Source: Candidatus Nanoarchaeia archaeon (lineage in GTDB: Archaea > Nanobdellota > Nanobdellia > Woesearchaeales > SKIA01). Taken from it: a DNA stretch of 64,000 nucleotides. Where the stretch lies: positions 1 to 64,000 of the forward strand of contig JANQNG010000036.1 of NCBI GenBank assembly GCA_028279685.1. The letters run 5' to 3'. The notes beneath the pieces were generated by a model, which saw only the letters and a list, made by a program, of their open reading frames with translations, ran no database searches and was not told the origin of the DNA. This document shows, one piece after another, positions 7,336 to 16,136 of the stretch; position 1 is the first letter of the stretch; each line of letters opens with the position of its first letter. Made by a program: the position numbers and the translations under genes.

Positions 7336-7518
7336 TCACAGCACATATTCAACAAGTTGTATGATAAATCCTATAAGGCCTATGACAATCATTCCAAGGC
7401 CTGCGACTTTAACAATAGCGTTAAATTCATCTTTATCAGGCTTCTTAGTAATTTTCAAGACTCGCATGCATTCACGCGAGAATGATTTCAATTTATCCAT
7501 ACCTTTTTTTCCTTCCAT
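7336..7518 (-). CDS. secE: Preprotein translocase subunit SecE/Sec61-gamma
   Basis: A 60-residue protein with a cytoplasmic amphipathic helix containing KSFSRECMRVLKITKKPDKDEF, then a single membrane helix at about 38-57. The KKP-x-DEF motif before the helix is diagnostic for archaeal SecE. It clamps SecY in the translocation channel. The ATG at 7518 is preceded by GTGATAA, and the FtsZ stop codon is embedded in this site, so translation is coupled to ftsZ. Spt5 follows after 4 nt. Confidence 0.9.
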   Translation of the reverse strand: MEGKKGMDKLKSFSRECMRVLKITKKPDKDEFNAIVKVAGLGMIVIGLIGFIIQLVEYVL

Positions 7519-7523
7519 GGTTA

Positions 7524-8606
7524 TCACATAAATTCGATTCCTAAATCAGCCTCAATCTCTGATTGCTTCTTGTCTTTGACATTTTCATGTCCTGTTATCT
7601 GAGAGCTTTTGACGCCAGTTACGATAAGCATCACGCGAATAGTTCCTTCAAGATCTTCGCTGATCTGAGCTCCCCAAATAAGGCGTGCTTCCTCGTCGAG
7701 CTTTACGGAAACAGTCTCTACAATTTTACGTGCCTCTTCAAGTGTCATGTCAGAGCCTCCTGCAACATTGATTAATGCGCCAGATGCTCCTGAAATGTCA
7801 ACATCAAGCAAAGGATTTTGAATAGCTTTATCAACAGCTTCCATAGCTCTGTTGTTTGAGTCACTTTCTCCTACGCCAATCAAAGCAACACCACCATCAT
7901 CCATAACGGTTTTGATGTCTGCGAAATCAAGATTGACGAGTCCTGCTTTTGTTACTAGTTCAGCAATGCCTTTTACAGCGTTAGTCAGGATTTCATCAGC
8001 AACTTTGAATGCAGTATGCAATGGCAAATCAGGAGCTAATTCAAGAAGTTTGTCGTTTGGAATAACAATTAAGGTGTCAACTTTTCGTTCAAGGCGCTCT
8101 AAGCCATAGACGGCATTATCGAATCTTCTACCACCTTCCATTTCAAAAGGCATTGTTACAATACCCACAGTCAATGCGCCTGATTTTCGTGAAAGCTCTG
8201 CTATGACTGGTGCGGATCCTGTTCCTGTTCCTCCTCCAAGCCCGCAAGTGATAAAAACCATATCGCAATGTCCTATGGCATTTTTGATCTCATGTTCAGA
8301 TTCTTTCGCTGCATCTTCTCCTACTCTTGGAATGCTTCCAGCACCCATGCCTTTTGTTACATCTTTTCCAATAAGGATTTTTCTATCTGATGTTGTGTAG
8401 AGAAGATCTTGGGCGTCCGTGTTGACTGCTATTGTTTCGACTCCCGCAATGCCTACTTCTGAGATTCTGTTGATGGTGTTGTTTCCTGCTCCGCCTGCTC
8501 CGACCACTTTAATGGTAGCTTTTTGCTGGGAGAGAAGGCCTTCAAGCTCTTCATCAACAATATTCTTATCCGTTTGTTCTTTTGCTGATTGGATGAACAT
8601 TTCCAC
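7524..8606 (-). CDS. ftsZ: Cell division GTPase FtsZ
   Basis: A 360-residue tubulin-fold GTPase. The nucleotide-binding GAGGAGNNT is near residue 36, the tubulin signature GGGTGTG is at 124-130, and the T7 synergy loop NLDFADI carries the catalytic Asp. It ends in a short variable tail (DLGIEFM). FtsZ forms the division ring. The start is a GTG at 8606 with GAGGGG 6 nt upstream; an ATG two codons later is also possible. It heads an ftsZ-secE-spt5 operon, and its stop overlaps the secE ribosome site. Confidence 0.96.
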   Translation of the reverse strand: MEMFIQSAKEQTDKNIVDEELEGLLSQQKATIKVVGAGGAGNNTINRISEVGIAGVETIAVNTDAQDLLYTTSDRKILIGKDVTKGMGAGSIPRVGEDAAKESEHEIKNAIGHCDMVFITCGLGGGTGTGSAPVIAELSRKSGALTVGIVTMPFEMEGGRRFDNAVYGLERLERKVDTLIVIPNDKLLELAPDLPLHTAFKVADEILTNAVKGIAELVTKAGLVNLDFADIKTVMDDGGVALIGVGESDSNNRAMEAVDKAIQNPLLDVDISGASGALINVAGGSDMTLEEARKIVETVSVKLDEEARLIWGAQISEDLEGTIRVMLIVTGVKSSQITGHENVKDKKQSEIEADLGIEFM

Positions 8607-8660
8607 CGTATTCCCCTCGCTGTACTTCTGGATAATCCATAGTTTGCATCATATTTAAAT

Positions 8661-9308
8661 CTATTCTTTGGTTTTGATCTCGACGTTTTTGATCGATGTT
8701 AATCTGATGATGTCTGGCTCGATCATGGTTTTTATAGCATCAGTAATCTTATCATTGATGATGGTGGCTTTGTTTCCAGTCACCGTAACTTCTATGTCAT
8801 GAAGGTTCAGCTTGATGGCAAGGATGGCTTTGACTTGTTCTGCAGTATCTTCTTCTTTTCTTAGGATGGTGATATCATAGATGACGTCTCGCCCTGAGAG
8901 TGGATGATTAAAATCAATAATGACTCTTCCCCCATTGACACTTCGGATAACTCCAGGCGTACCATCTATTTCGAACATCGTTCCCGGTTGAGGCATCATG
9001 TTCTGTTTTTTGAACACAGAAAGAGGGATGAGTTTCATTAGCTTTGGATCTTTTCTGCCAAATGCATCAGCAGCATCAAGCTTCACATGATATTTCTTGC
9101 CTATTTCTTTTCCGACAAGGAACGTATCAAGTCCTGCGAGGAGGTGCTTTTCTCCGATGCAGACAACTATTGGCTTATAACTATGTTTAGCGTCGTAGCT
9201 GTTGTGCTTCTTCGCAACCGTTTCATCTGTGGTGTCGAAGAAAGTTCCATCATCCAGTGTTCCTGTATAGGAAACCTCTATAAAATCGCCTTTCTTTATC
9301 TGAGTCAT
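8661..9308 (-). CDS. FKBP-type peptidyl-prolyl isomerase (SlyD-like)
   Basis: A 215-residue protein. The FKBP core is split by an insert-in-flap chaperone region: IEVSYTGTLDDGTFFDTT starts the core, and VVCIGEKHLLAGLDTFLVGKEIG precedes the IF insert (AADAFGRKDPKLMKLIP). The core resumes at VNGGRVIIDFNHPLSGRDV. A C-terminal ~70-residue domain follows, as in long archaeal FKBPs. It catalyses proline isomerisation and acts as a folding chaperone in the cytoplasm. A GAGAGG site lies upstream of the ATG. It is its own transcription unit, with a TATA-like TTTATAAAA element about 40 nt upstream. Confidence 0.92.
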   Translation of the reverse strand: MTQIKKGDFIEVSYTGTLDDGTFFDTTDETVAKKHNSYDAKHSYKPIVVCIGEKHLLAGLDTFLVGKEIGKKYHVKLDAADAFGRKDPKLMKLIPLSVFKKQNMMPQPGTMFEIDGTPGVIRSVNGGRVIIDFNHPLSGRDVIYDITILRKEEDTAEQVKAILAIKLNLHDIEVTVTGNKATIINDKITDAIKTMIEPDIIRLTSIKNVEIKTKE

Positions 9309-9366
9309 TGCATAACCTCTCAGAATTGGTGAGTTAGGAGAACAAGAAGGGTTTTATAAAGTTTAT

Positions 9367-10059
9367 CTATGGATACAAGTAGACTCTCTGTGTGGCTACA
9401 ACATCAGGAGTTGCGAACTGTACTAGTGTTGGGCTTCCTGACTTAGGTACAACATTGATCCTTACTGTCTCGTCTTCAGAAATATCTCTTGGAGATAACA
9501 AATAGAGCTTGATCACATCTCCTCTTTGTACTTTGTTGGCAACATAGTTGGATCCTTTTTGCAGATATTCAACAGTGTAAGTGCCATTCTCGTCGGCAAC
9601 ACTCGTATTTGCGCACTGACTCACTGTTCCGTTGACAACCCAGCTGCCATTGCTGCCGTTGGTGAAATTAAGATCACAATAACTAATATTAGCGTGAGTA
9701 TTCTCTGCAAGATAGATAAGACTTGTTGTTGTATTTTTTGTGTTGAATGTGATAATTGTCTCGTCGAGCTTTATAGGGTCAGAACCTGGAGCGAGTTTGA
9801 TATTCATCGAGAAAAGGTTAAGGTTTGAGTCGAGGCCATCACTGCCGCTTACCTCGACGACACGAAGGTTCGTACTGATCTGTTGTCGAGCCTGACTTCC
9901 CGTAGTTAATGCTTTTTCTTGCAATGCACCTGCCGTTTGGATAAGAACTCCTGCAGCTATTGCAGCAACAAGAAGCATAGCAATAAAAATAATCAGAGTC
10001 CCAACGCCCATCTCAGCTCTTTTCTGCCGCATAATATCCACATCTGTTATTTGGGTCAT
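9367..10059 (-). CDS. Archaellin (archaeal flagellin), complete
   Basis: A 230-residue filament protein. A class III signal peptide ends KRAEMG, with cleavage predicted before VGTLIIFIA, followed by the long hydrophobic N-terminal helix. The secreted domain has several N-x-S/T sequons (for example NTT, NIS, NGS), so N-glycosylation is likely. The C-terminus (FATPDV, YLYP) matches the partial archaellin at the window start. A TTTAAATA box lies about 45 nt upstream. The start at 10059 gives a 9-residue extension before an internal Met; that Met at 10032 is an alternative. No motor genes lie next to it, so it is an unlinked filament gene. Confidence 0.92.
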   Translation of the reverse strand: MTQITDVDIMRQKRAEMGVGTLIIFIAMLLVAAIAAGVLIQTAGALQEKALTTGSQARQQISTNLRVVEVSGSDGLDSNLNLFSMNIKLAPGSDPIKLDETIITFNTKNTTTSLIYLAENTHANISYCDLNFTNGSNGSWVVNGTVSQCANTSVADENGTYTVEYLQKGSNYVANKVQRGDVIKLYLLSPRDISEDETVRINVVPKSGSPTLVQFATPDVVATQRVYLYP

Positions 10060-10234
10060 TCTAGACTATTCTACCCTACCTTATTAATTTCCATATCACG
10101 ATATTTAAATGTTTCGATTGCTTTCTTAAAGAAAATAAATTATCCAAGAGCTTGATTTTTGAACAATATGTGGGGTAATACAATATATTCAATATAGAAA
10201 ATAATTAATTTCTTACTAAATAGTGGTGTAAAAT

Positions 10235-10249
10235 CGAAAGATTTAAATA
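10235..10249 (+). promoter_or_regulatory. Strong archaeal promoter (BRE plus TATA)
   Basis: A purine-rich BRE-like CGAAAG at 10235-10240 runs directly into TTTAAATA at 10242-10249. Transcription is expected about 25 nt downstream, near 10270-10273. This is one of the best promoter matches in the window. It drives the structured segment and small ORF that follow. Confidence 0.65.
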
Positions 10250-10271
10250 CTAGCAGATACTACAATACAGT

Positions 10272-10357
10272 AGTTAAAGCGCAGGAGGTTTATGGTTCTA
10301 AACTACCCTAAACACCTCACCCCAAACACCCTTCTCCTGCGTTTGACTATTTTTTTT
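10272..10357 (+). ncRNA. Structured leader or small RNA with closing stem and U-tract
   Basis: CGCAGGAG (10280-10287) pairs perfectly with CTCCTGCG (10334-10341), closing a ~46-nt loop that holds a small GTTTA/TAAAC hairpin and two near-repeats around AAACACC. A run of eight T follows at 10350-10357. The 5' arm contains an AGGAGG ribosome site followed by ATG, so closing the stem would hide that site. Two readings are possible: a stand-alone ~80-nt RNA ending at the U-tract, or a regulatory leader that gates translation of the small ORF. I cannot choose from sequence alone. Confidence 0.45.
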
Positions 10358-10381
10358 AAAACTTTGATGGAAAATGAATAG
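10292..10381 (+). CDS. Possible 29-residue leader peptide
   Basis: An ATG 3 nt after AGGAGG opens a 29-codon frame (MVLNYPKHLTPNTLLLRLTI and nine more residues). Its stop overlaps the start of the next gene by 8 nt in an ATGAATAG arrangement typical of translational coupling. The middle of the peptide is hydrophobic. Codon use in the first half is C-rich, unlike its neighbours, because those bases also form the stem and loop of the RNA structure. It may be a true small protein, a regulatory leader, or only a by-product of a small RNA. Confidence 0.35.
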   Translation: MVLNYPKHLTPNTLLLRLTIFFKTLMENE

Positions 10382-10826
10382 AAGAAAAATTTATGATATG
10401 ATATTTGGATCTCCTCCAAAAATAATTGCTTCTTATTTAGTTACCTTTGGATTGATGCTTCTTGGTTATAAAGGATGTAATGATTATCATAATAACGGAA
10501 TTATCGAAACACCAGAAACTACGGTTACTTCAAAGTCTTATGGAGTTTTCGGTCATGATGAATACTTTATTCATGCTGATGGCTCTCAGGAGGTAAGAGC
10601 GTTCAGTGCATGGGGTGCTGGAGCATCCAGATTTAAGGTATTAAATGATGTTGACGGAGACACTCTTGTTGATAGAATTAGTATCAATGGAGATGGGAGT
10701 TGTGCTCTTAAATTAAGAGAATTACTTAACAGAAAAACTGATTATCCAACCCATAAAAATCAATTCGATAAAGCAGATAAAAAGCTTCGAGAAGCTGCAG
10801 AATATGCTGCAAAAATGAGAGAGTAA
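10374..10826 (+). CDS. Membrane-anchored small protein with EF-hand-like loop
   Basis: A 150-residue protein. A basic N-terminus is followed by one membrane helix (about residues 18-34, IIASYLVTFGLMLLGY) and a Cys-containing end, then an extracellular domain. A DVDGDTLVD loop at about residues 92-100 resembles a Ca-binding DxDxDGxxD loop. A helical Lys/Glu-rich tail ends AAKMRE. No family is recognised. The only ribosome signal is overlap with the 29-codon frame upstream, so coupled translation is likely. Its stop lies 3 bases before the end of srp54 on the other strand. Confidence 0.6.
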   Translation: MNRRKIYDMIFGSPPKIIASYLVTFGLMLLGYKGCNDYHNNGIIETPETTVTSKSYGVFGHDEYFIHADGSQEVRAFSAWGAGASRFKVLNDVDGDTLVDRISINGDGSCALKLRELLNRKTDYPTHKNQFDKADKKLREAAEYAAKMRE

Positions 10827-10828
10827 TG

Positions 10829-12202
10829 CTATTTCATCATTCCGCCTAGTCCACCTAATCCTTTCATGCCACCCATGCGTTTCATCATCTTCTGCATATC
10901 TTTCTGATTACCAGAACCTTTCATCATCTTCATGAGCTTCTTTGATTGCTTATACTGCTTTACTAATTCTCTTACTTCTTTCAAACTACAGCCAGATCCT
11001 TGAGAAATTCTTTCAGCTCTTGCTGTAGAAATGATTTCTGCATTTTCTAATTCATCTTTTGTACAAGAATTCATAATGTATTTCCATTTGTCGAGTTTAC
11101 CTTCCTGCATTTGCAACATTTCTTTAGGAATTTTCATACCACCCATACCAGGAATCATATCCATTACTTTCGTCAAAGGACCCATTTTACGTACTGACTG
11201 CATCTGTTCATAGAGATCAAGAAGATTGAAATCACCTTTCAGTAATTTTTTACCCATGTCTTTTGCATCTTCTTCAGTGAATGCTTCTTTTGCCTTATCG
11301 AGCAGGGCTTCAAGGTCTCCCATCCCAAGTAATCTGCCAACAAAGTTTTTTGGTTTGAATATCTCGAGAGCATCAATCTTCTCTCCAATACCAATGAACT
11401 TAACCGGCGCTTTAGTTACTGCACACGCTGTCAAAGCACCTCCTCCTTTTGCGGTACCATCCATCTTGGTAATGATAACTCCTGTTACCTTACAAGTATC
11501 TGCGAATGTCTCTGCTTGTTTTTGCGCTGCCTGTCCAATATCAGCACTCATCACCAGCAAGGTTTCGTCTGGTTGTACTGCTTTGTTGATAGTGTTGAGT
11601 TCATTAATTAATTCATCATTCAATGCATCTCTACCAGCAGTATCAATGATAATGAGATCATATTTTTTCTGCTCTTTCGAGAATTTCTTCCAGATATCTT
11701 CTGGTTTTTTTGCTTTAGGATCTCCGAATACATCTGCTTTGATTTGCTTTCCTAACTGCTTAAGTTGTTCAAATGCTGCAGGTCTCCAAGTATCTGTCGA
11801 TACTAAAGCTATTTTCTTTCCTCGTTTTTGAAAGAATTTACCGAGTTTTCCTGCGGTAGTTGTCTTACCATTACCAAAGAGGCCTACGAGCATAATTTTG
11901 AATTGCTTTTTTTCAACAGTAATGGGCTTTTCTTCTCCACCTAAGAAAGCAGCTAACTCTTCATAGACAACACTTACGAGATATTCTTTTTTACCGAGAG
12001 CAGAAGGTATTTTATCTTTGAGCACTCTCTCTTTGATTTTTTTTGTAAGGTTAAAAACCAGCTTAACGTTGACGTCTGAATGCAGGAGAGAACGCTGGAT
12101 ATCTTTGACGAGTTCATTGACTAATTTTTCGTCCACAAAAAGGCTACCAGTGACCTTGTTTAGGGTGTTTCGCAGCGATTCACCTAACTTCTCTAAAACC
12201 AT
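10829..12202 (-). CDS. srp54: Signal recognition particle GTPase SRP54
   Basis: A 457-residue protein. The N domain is residues 1-95. The G domain carries the P-loop GLFGNGKTTT near 107-116, DTAGR, and TKMDG. The Met-rich M domain at about 300-457 (KMMKRMGGMKGLGG end) binds 7S RNA and signal peptides. Its partner FtsY is at 54013-56100. The ATG at 12202 was preferred over one at 12217 because CTTTAAATAA ends only a few bases before the earlier codon and lies about 26 nt before the chosen one, fitting leaderless transcription. Length matches the family (about 450). Confidence 0.96.
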   Translation of the reverse strand: MVLEKLGESLRNTLNKVTGSLFVDEKLVNELVKDIQRSLLHSDVNVKLVFNLTKKIKERVLKDKIPSALGKKEYLVSVVYEELAAFLGGEEKPITVEKKQFKIMLVGLFGNGKTTTAGKLGKFFQKRGKKIALVSTDTWRPAAFEQLKQLGKQIKADVFGDPKAKKPEDIWKKFSKEQKKYDLIIIDTAGRDALNDELINELNTINKAVQPDETLLVMSADIGQAAQKQAETFADTCKVTGVIITKMDGTAKGGGALTACAVTKAPVKFIGIGEKIDALEIFKPKNFVGRLLGMGDLEALLDKAKEAFTEEDAKDMGKKLLKGDFNLLDLYEQMQSVRKMGPLTKVMDMIPGMGGMKIPKEMLQMQEGKLDKWKYIMNSCTKDELENAEIISTARAERISQGSGCSLKEVRELVKQYKQSKKLMKMMKGSGNQKDMQKMMKRMGGMKGLGGLGGMMK

Positions 12203-12265
12203 GAAACGTAGAATCATGGCTGTTATTTAAAGGTTGTCTTACATTGTAGTTCCTTATGCACATAC

Positions 12266-12361
12266 AGAGATGTCGCCTAGCGTAGCTATATTTTTGCTTA
12301 TTATGTGTATATAATCAAATGCTTCAGCGAATTGCATAAAGAAGCGTAGCGAGGTATCTCT
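12266..12361. repeat. ~96-bp palindromic intergenic repeat, copy C1
   Basis: Arms begin AGAGATGTCGCCTAGCG at 12266 and end AGCGAGGTATCTCT at 12361, pairing over most of their length. The left inner signature CCTAGCGTAG matches the family; the right (AAGAAGCGTAGCG) is a looser match. It lies upstream of srp54 in tandem with copy C2, with 25 bp between them. Confidence 0.55.
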
Positions 12362-12386
12362 GGTGATGAAAATGTTATGTTTGTTA

Positions 12387-12508
12387 TTGGCAATACTGCG
12401 CTTCGTGTCGATTCTACAATTCAAAAATAAGTCCAAGATTATGCCAGATTAATATGCATATAGAGTACTTCGCTAGGCATTGACAAACTTGTTTGGCAGT
12501 ATTGCCAA
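12387..12508. repeat. Palindromic intergenic repeat, copy C2
   Basis: Perfect 13-bp arms, TTGGCAATACTGC at 12387-12399 and GCAGTATTGCCAA at 12496-12508. Inner signatures GCTTCGTGTCG and GAGTACTTCGCTAGGCA match copies A and B closely. At 122 bp it is about 26 bp longer than other copies. The extra sequence (TTGACAAACTTGTTT region) lies next to the right arm. Confidence 0.7.
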
Positions 12509-12517
12509 TAGAATAAA

Positions 12518-14731
12518 CTATTTCTCAAGCATGCCCAAGTGAATATCGTTGTACAGTTCTCGTATTGCGGTATAAATAGTGTTCTTCTCTTTCTCATTGC
12601 TCCCAAAGTTAGTCTGATAGAATGTATCTCTCAATTTTGAGTAAAGTGTTTGTGCTTCTTCTGATTTCTTGAGTTTTACAGCTTTTCTGCATTTTTCGAT
12701 CATGGCATGCATCTTTACGTACTCAGTTTTCTCTTTTTTTGGCTCTGGAACAGGCACAGTATCTTTTTTAAAAGTACTTACCATATAATCCTGATAAGAC
12801 ATAGGTTTTTCATCTTCATCAGGCGAAGGAATTTCGTCTTCAAGATTTCGTCGAGGAGGAACGTCAGGGATATCATCGTCTTGTTTGAAATCAATTGGCT
12901 CGATAGGTGTACTTAATGGTTTATCTGGCGTATTGTCGACGAATGAATGAGCTCTTCGTATCATATCCTCAGCATTTTTTCGTTTCGTTCCAAGAACAAT
13001 TTCATCTTCTTTGACAATATTTTCTCGTTTGATGATCTCGAGTTCTCTTTGATTGAGATCTCGCATTTTCGCTATGAGGTTATCTTCAAGACGTTTTATC
13101 TTCTTGCGATGCTCATTAAGTTCCGTGATGTCATCTTGCATCTTCGCATCCATTTCTTCTTTTTTCTGAATCATCTCTTGTCTTCGAACTCTGAGCTCGT
13201 TGATTGCTTCTTGGTATCTTTTTTCGTGCTCTTCACGAAGCCTGCTAAGTTTTTCTTTTTCTCTTGATAGGATAGTTTCGTTTTCGCGTTTTGTCGAATC
13301 GAAGAGTGCTTTTTGATTATCAAATTCTTTTCTGTCATATTTGAGTTCTCTCAAACCTTTTTCAAGTGAAGTTCTGATACTTGCTATTTCTTTTTCAAAT
13401 GCTTCTCTTTTGCGCTGCAGTTCACGTTCAAGTTCGCTGAGTTTATTCTCAAGCTCAAGTTTCTGTTGATGCTTTTTTTGGTGCAGTTCGGATAAAATCT
13501 TCTCTCGTTCCGTTGTCAGATCACGAAGTTTTTTTGAGAATTCCATCTCGTAGCTTTTTTTCTCTCTTCGCATCATCACAAGTTCTTCTTTGTATTCTTT
13601 CTCGAGTCTGTTTTTTTCTTCTTCAAGTTCTTTGATGCGGTTTGCCATGTCAATCTGCATTTCTCTGCGTTCAGGACTATCTTCAATAAGGCCTCTCAAA
13701 TTTTTGATTGATTGTAATCTGTGCAGTTTCTCCTCCAGTTCTTTCATGCGATCCTCTTTGTTCTTGAGATAATAGCGGAGCGTATAATACATCTCTTCTT
13801 TTTCGTTTTTATTGATGAGTTCTAAATAGAGATTATCCATCTTCAAGACATGTTTGACCCAATCTGCGAAATCATTGCGTTCTTTGTTCGTGTGAACAGA
13901 GAATTCCTGTGCAGTCATGTGCTTAAGTTGATTGAGAAGATCATAGATAGTGGTGAGTTTTGCACCATTACAGACATGGAAGATTTTGCTTTCAGGAATA
14001 TTTCGTGGTTTGAGTTCAATCTTAATAGAGTGAAGTTCTTCCTGAACTGCTTTTCCTTCTTCTTCTATTTCATTAAAGTATTTGTTGATATCGTCGTCGA
14101 GCAGCATATATCCTTTTGTTCGTGCGCGTATTCCATCTTTTACTGAGAAATCCCATTCAGGAAGATATGGTGAATCTGGTTTTGGGAGTTCGAAGTCAAG
14201 TTCTTCGCTGCCTAAGTCGAAGTCCCAAGGTTCTTTTGCTTTTTCAGGTTTCTGTGTTTCTGTCGTTGTCGGAGCTTCTTCTTCGGCAATACCTAATTTT
14301 TTTCTGATGTCATCAAGGTCAAACTGTATTTTTGTTTCAGGCATGTTTTCTGATTTCTTTGGAATCTCTTTTTTTGGAGTTAATTTCTTTGTGATGGCTT
14401 CAATATTTGTTGAGGTAGCAGAGGTATCTTCTTGAGTTGGTATATTTTTATCTTCTGGCTTGCGTTGTTCTACTGTGAAGTCTAATGGCCTGTTGTTGTT
14501 TGCAAAGTTCGCCATATCAGGAATAGGAACATCATCAAGTTTCTTCTCTGCTTCGGGGCTATTAGCTTCTTTTTTCTGTTTTGTAAATAGTTTATTTAAG
14601 AATCCTTTTTTTTCTTTCTGGCTTTGAACGAACTTATTCATCTCTTCCGGTCGTTCTTCGTCATCTGAAAGAAGGTTCTTTGCAGGTTTTGAAGGTTTAG
14701 GAATAGAACCTAAGTTTACTTTATCATCCAA
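12518..14731 (-). CDS. Long coiled-coil protein with DUF5752-like domain
   Basis: A 737-residue protein without membrane helices. Residues 1-220 are low-complexity and charged. About 225-315 resembles DUF5752: an FHVCNGAKLTTIYDLLNQL segment, then EFSVHTNKERNDFADWVKHVL. About 320-600 is a long Glu/Lys/Arg-rich coiled coil with repeated LEEK/ERE heptads. The last ~70 residues (KMHAMIEKCRKAVKLKK onward) form a compact helical domain. The start is a TTG at 14731 with GGGGTGA about 7 nt upstream. A structural or scaffold role is likely, but no function is known. It stands alone after the repeat pair. Confidence 0.65.
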   Translation of the reverse strand: MDDKVNLGSIPKPSKPAKNLLSDDEERPEEMNKFVQSQKEKKGFLNKLFTKQKKEANSPEAEKKLDDVPIPDMANFANNNRPLDFTVEQRKPEDKNIPTQEDTSATSTNIEAITKKLTPKKEIPKKSENMPETKIQFDLDDIRKKLGIAEEEAPTTTETQKPEKAKEPWDFDLGSEELDFELPKPDSPYLPEWDFSVKDGIRARTKGYMLLDDDINKYFNEIEEEGKAVQEELHSIKIELKPRNIPESKIFHVCNGAKLTTIYDLLNQLKHMTAQEFSVHTNKERNDFADWVKHVLKMDNLYLELINKNEKEEMYYTLRYYLKNKEDRMKELEEKLHRLQSIKNLRGLIEDSPERREMQIDMANRIKELEEEKNRLEKEYKEELVMMRREKKSYEMEFSKKLRDLTTEREKILSELHQKKHQQKLELENKLSELERELQRKREAFEKEIASIRTSLEKGLRELKYDRKEFDNQKALFDSTKRENETILSREKEKLSRLREEHEKRYQEAINELRVRRQEMIQKKEEMDAKMQDDITELNEHRKKIKRLEDNLIAKMRDLNQRELEIIKRENIVKEDEIVLGTKRKNAEDMIRRAHSFVDNTPDKPLSTPIEPIDFKQDDDIPDVPPRRNLEDEIPSPDEDEKPMSYQDYMVSTFKKDTVPVPEPKKEKTEYVKMHAMIEKCRKAVKLKKSEEAQTLYSKLRDTFYQTNFGSNEKEKNTIYTAIRELYNDIHLGMLEK

Positions 14732-14877
14732 ACGTGTTCACCCCTTTGTTCCCCCCTATTTTCGGTATTCTGAAACTAGATATGTTTACCATCTGTTTAT
14801 TTAAAAACTTTTGTCGTAATTGTTAAATGAAAAAAGGTTCTCGCAAACTATAAAAAACCCGTTTACTCAATTCCTAC

Positions 14878-15288
14878 ATGGTAAAAGGGAAAATAGTGGA
14901 TCAAGATTTCTCTAGCGCTATTGATTCACTGAATCTTATAAATAAAAAGGTAGCTACGCTCGAGTGTGCATTTGACGAAGAGGATCAGTCGTTAACGCAG
15001 CGTAATGAGGAGTTTATAGTGATGAAAGATGAATTTACTTTGAAATTTGCCTCTGCACATGCAGCAATGCAGCAGTGTTCTGATCGTATTCGTGCGCTCG
15101 TTGCCTATATTCTCACACTTAAGGAGTCTTATAAGGATCTTGCTAGGCAAGACGAAATTGATGCCCTATCTAAGAAGGTAGATATTTGGAAGACGACATC
15201 CTTTGTATCGAAAGGAGAGATAAAAAAAATTGTTGAGCAGACTATGCAAGATGCGCCTTCTTCAAAACGGCTTTCATTGAGGCGATAG
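14878..15288 (+). CDS. Helical protein of unknown function
   Basis: A 136-residue, mostly helical protein with alternating charged and hydrophobic residues, probably a short coiled coil. There are no membrane helices and no motif I recognise. A CTATAAAAAA element lies about 25 nt before the ATG, so the transcript is probably leaderless. Its 3' end overlaps the 3' end of the DUF1385 gene on the other strand by 47 bp, an unusually long convergent overlap. Translation seems real given the promoter, but function is unknown. Confidence 0.55.
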   Translation: MVKGKIVDQDFSSAIDSLNLINKKVATLECAFDEEDQSLTQRNEEFIVMKDEFTLKFASAHAAMQQCSDRIRALVAYILTLKESYKDLARQDEIDALSKKVDIWKTTSFVSKGEIKKIVEQTMQDAPSSKRLSLRR

Positions 15289-16123
15289 CTACTTCAATTT
15301 GTTTCTTTGTCGGTTCTCTCGTAGTCATACGCTGAACACAGAGTAACGTACCTACAATATATTGCCATCCTTTGTATCGTTGATATAATGTATTTAATAT
15401 CTGTATAAGTTCATATGAGATGCCTGCAATAACGGGCAGTAATAAAATACGCAATCCTAAAGAGCTGAAAAATCCTATATTGAAGGGAATCGTTAGGTAG
15501 ACGATGATGCTAATAAGCAGTACAATCAGGATGAAAGTAGTACCGCAGCGAGGATGTAGTGTTGTTTGTTTTTTCACATTAGCTACGGTAAGAGAAAGTT
15601 TTTTTTCAAAACAATTTACTGTCTTATGTTCTGCACCATGATATTGGAAAAGTGTCTTTACATCTTTCATAAGAGAAATAATGTAGATATACCCTAGGAA
15701 AAGAAGAATTTTTGTGACGCCTTCGACGATATTAAAGAGCAAAGTACTTGTCCCTGTTATGCCTGTCGTGAGTTTAGCAAATCCTAACGGAAGTGCTTTA
15801 AAGAGAATAAGCGCTAAAACAAAAGATAATCCTACTGTAACGAGCATCTCCCAGGTAGTGAGTTTCTCTTCTTTTGTTGCCTGTTCGTTGGCCGAATAGG
15901 TTATGCTTTTAATACCTAAAGAAGTCATTTCAATCAAAGCAAGAATACCTCTGATAAACGGCCACGTTAGTATTTTTATTTTCTTTCCTGCAGAATGCCA
16001 TTTGAATGATTTGACTTTGATGTTGCCTTTCTGTTTTCTTACAGCAATGCTGTAATAGTCTTTGGCTTTCATCATCACGCCTTCCATAACTGCTTGTCCT
16101 CCGACATAGGTTTTTTTTGCCAT
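15242..16123 (-). CDS. DUF1385 family membrane protein (YqhQ-like)
   Basis: A 293-residue protein. The N-terminal YVGGQAVMEGVMMKAKDYY motif and the central FQYHGAEHKTVNCFE motif, with LHPRCGTTF after it, are hallmarks of DUF1385. Four to five membrane helices lie between about residues 90 and 240. The conserved His, Glu and Cys have led to annotation as a predicted metal-dependent enzyme, but the reaction is unknown. The family is mainly bacterial (Firmicutes, Thermotogae), so an archaeal copy may reflect transfer. It follows the HAD gene by 13 nt on the same strand. Confidence 0.88.
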   Translation of the reverse strand: MAKKTYVGGQAVMEGVMMKAKDYYSIAVRKQKGNIKVKSFKWHSAGKKIKILTWPFIRGILALIEMTSLGIKSITYSANEQATKEEKLTTWEMLVTVGLSFVLALILFKALPLGFAKLTTGITGTSTLLFNIVEGVTKILLFLGYIYIISLMKDVKTLFQYHGAEHKTVNCFEKKLSLTVANVKKQTTLHPRCGTTFILIVLLISIIVYLTIPFNIGFFSSLGLRILLLPVIAGISYELIQILNTLYQRYKGWQYIVGTLLCVQRMTTREPTKKQIEVAIASMKAVLKKAHLA

Positions 16124-16136
16124 AATAATCAGTTTT

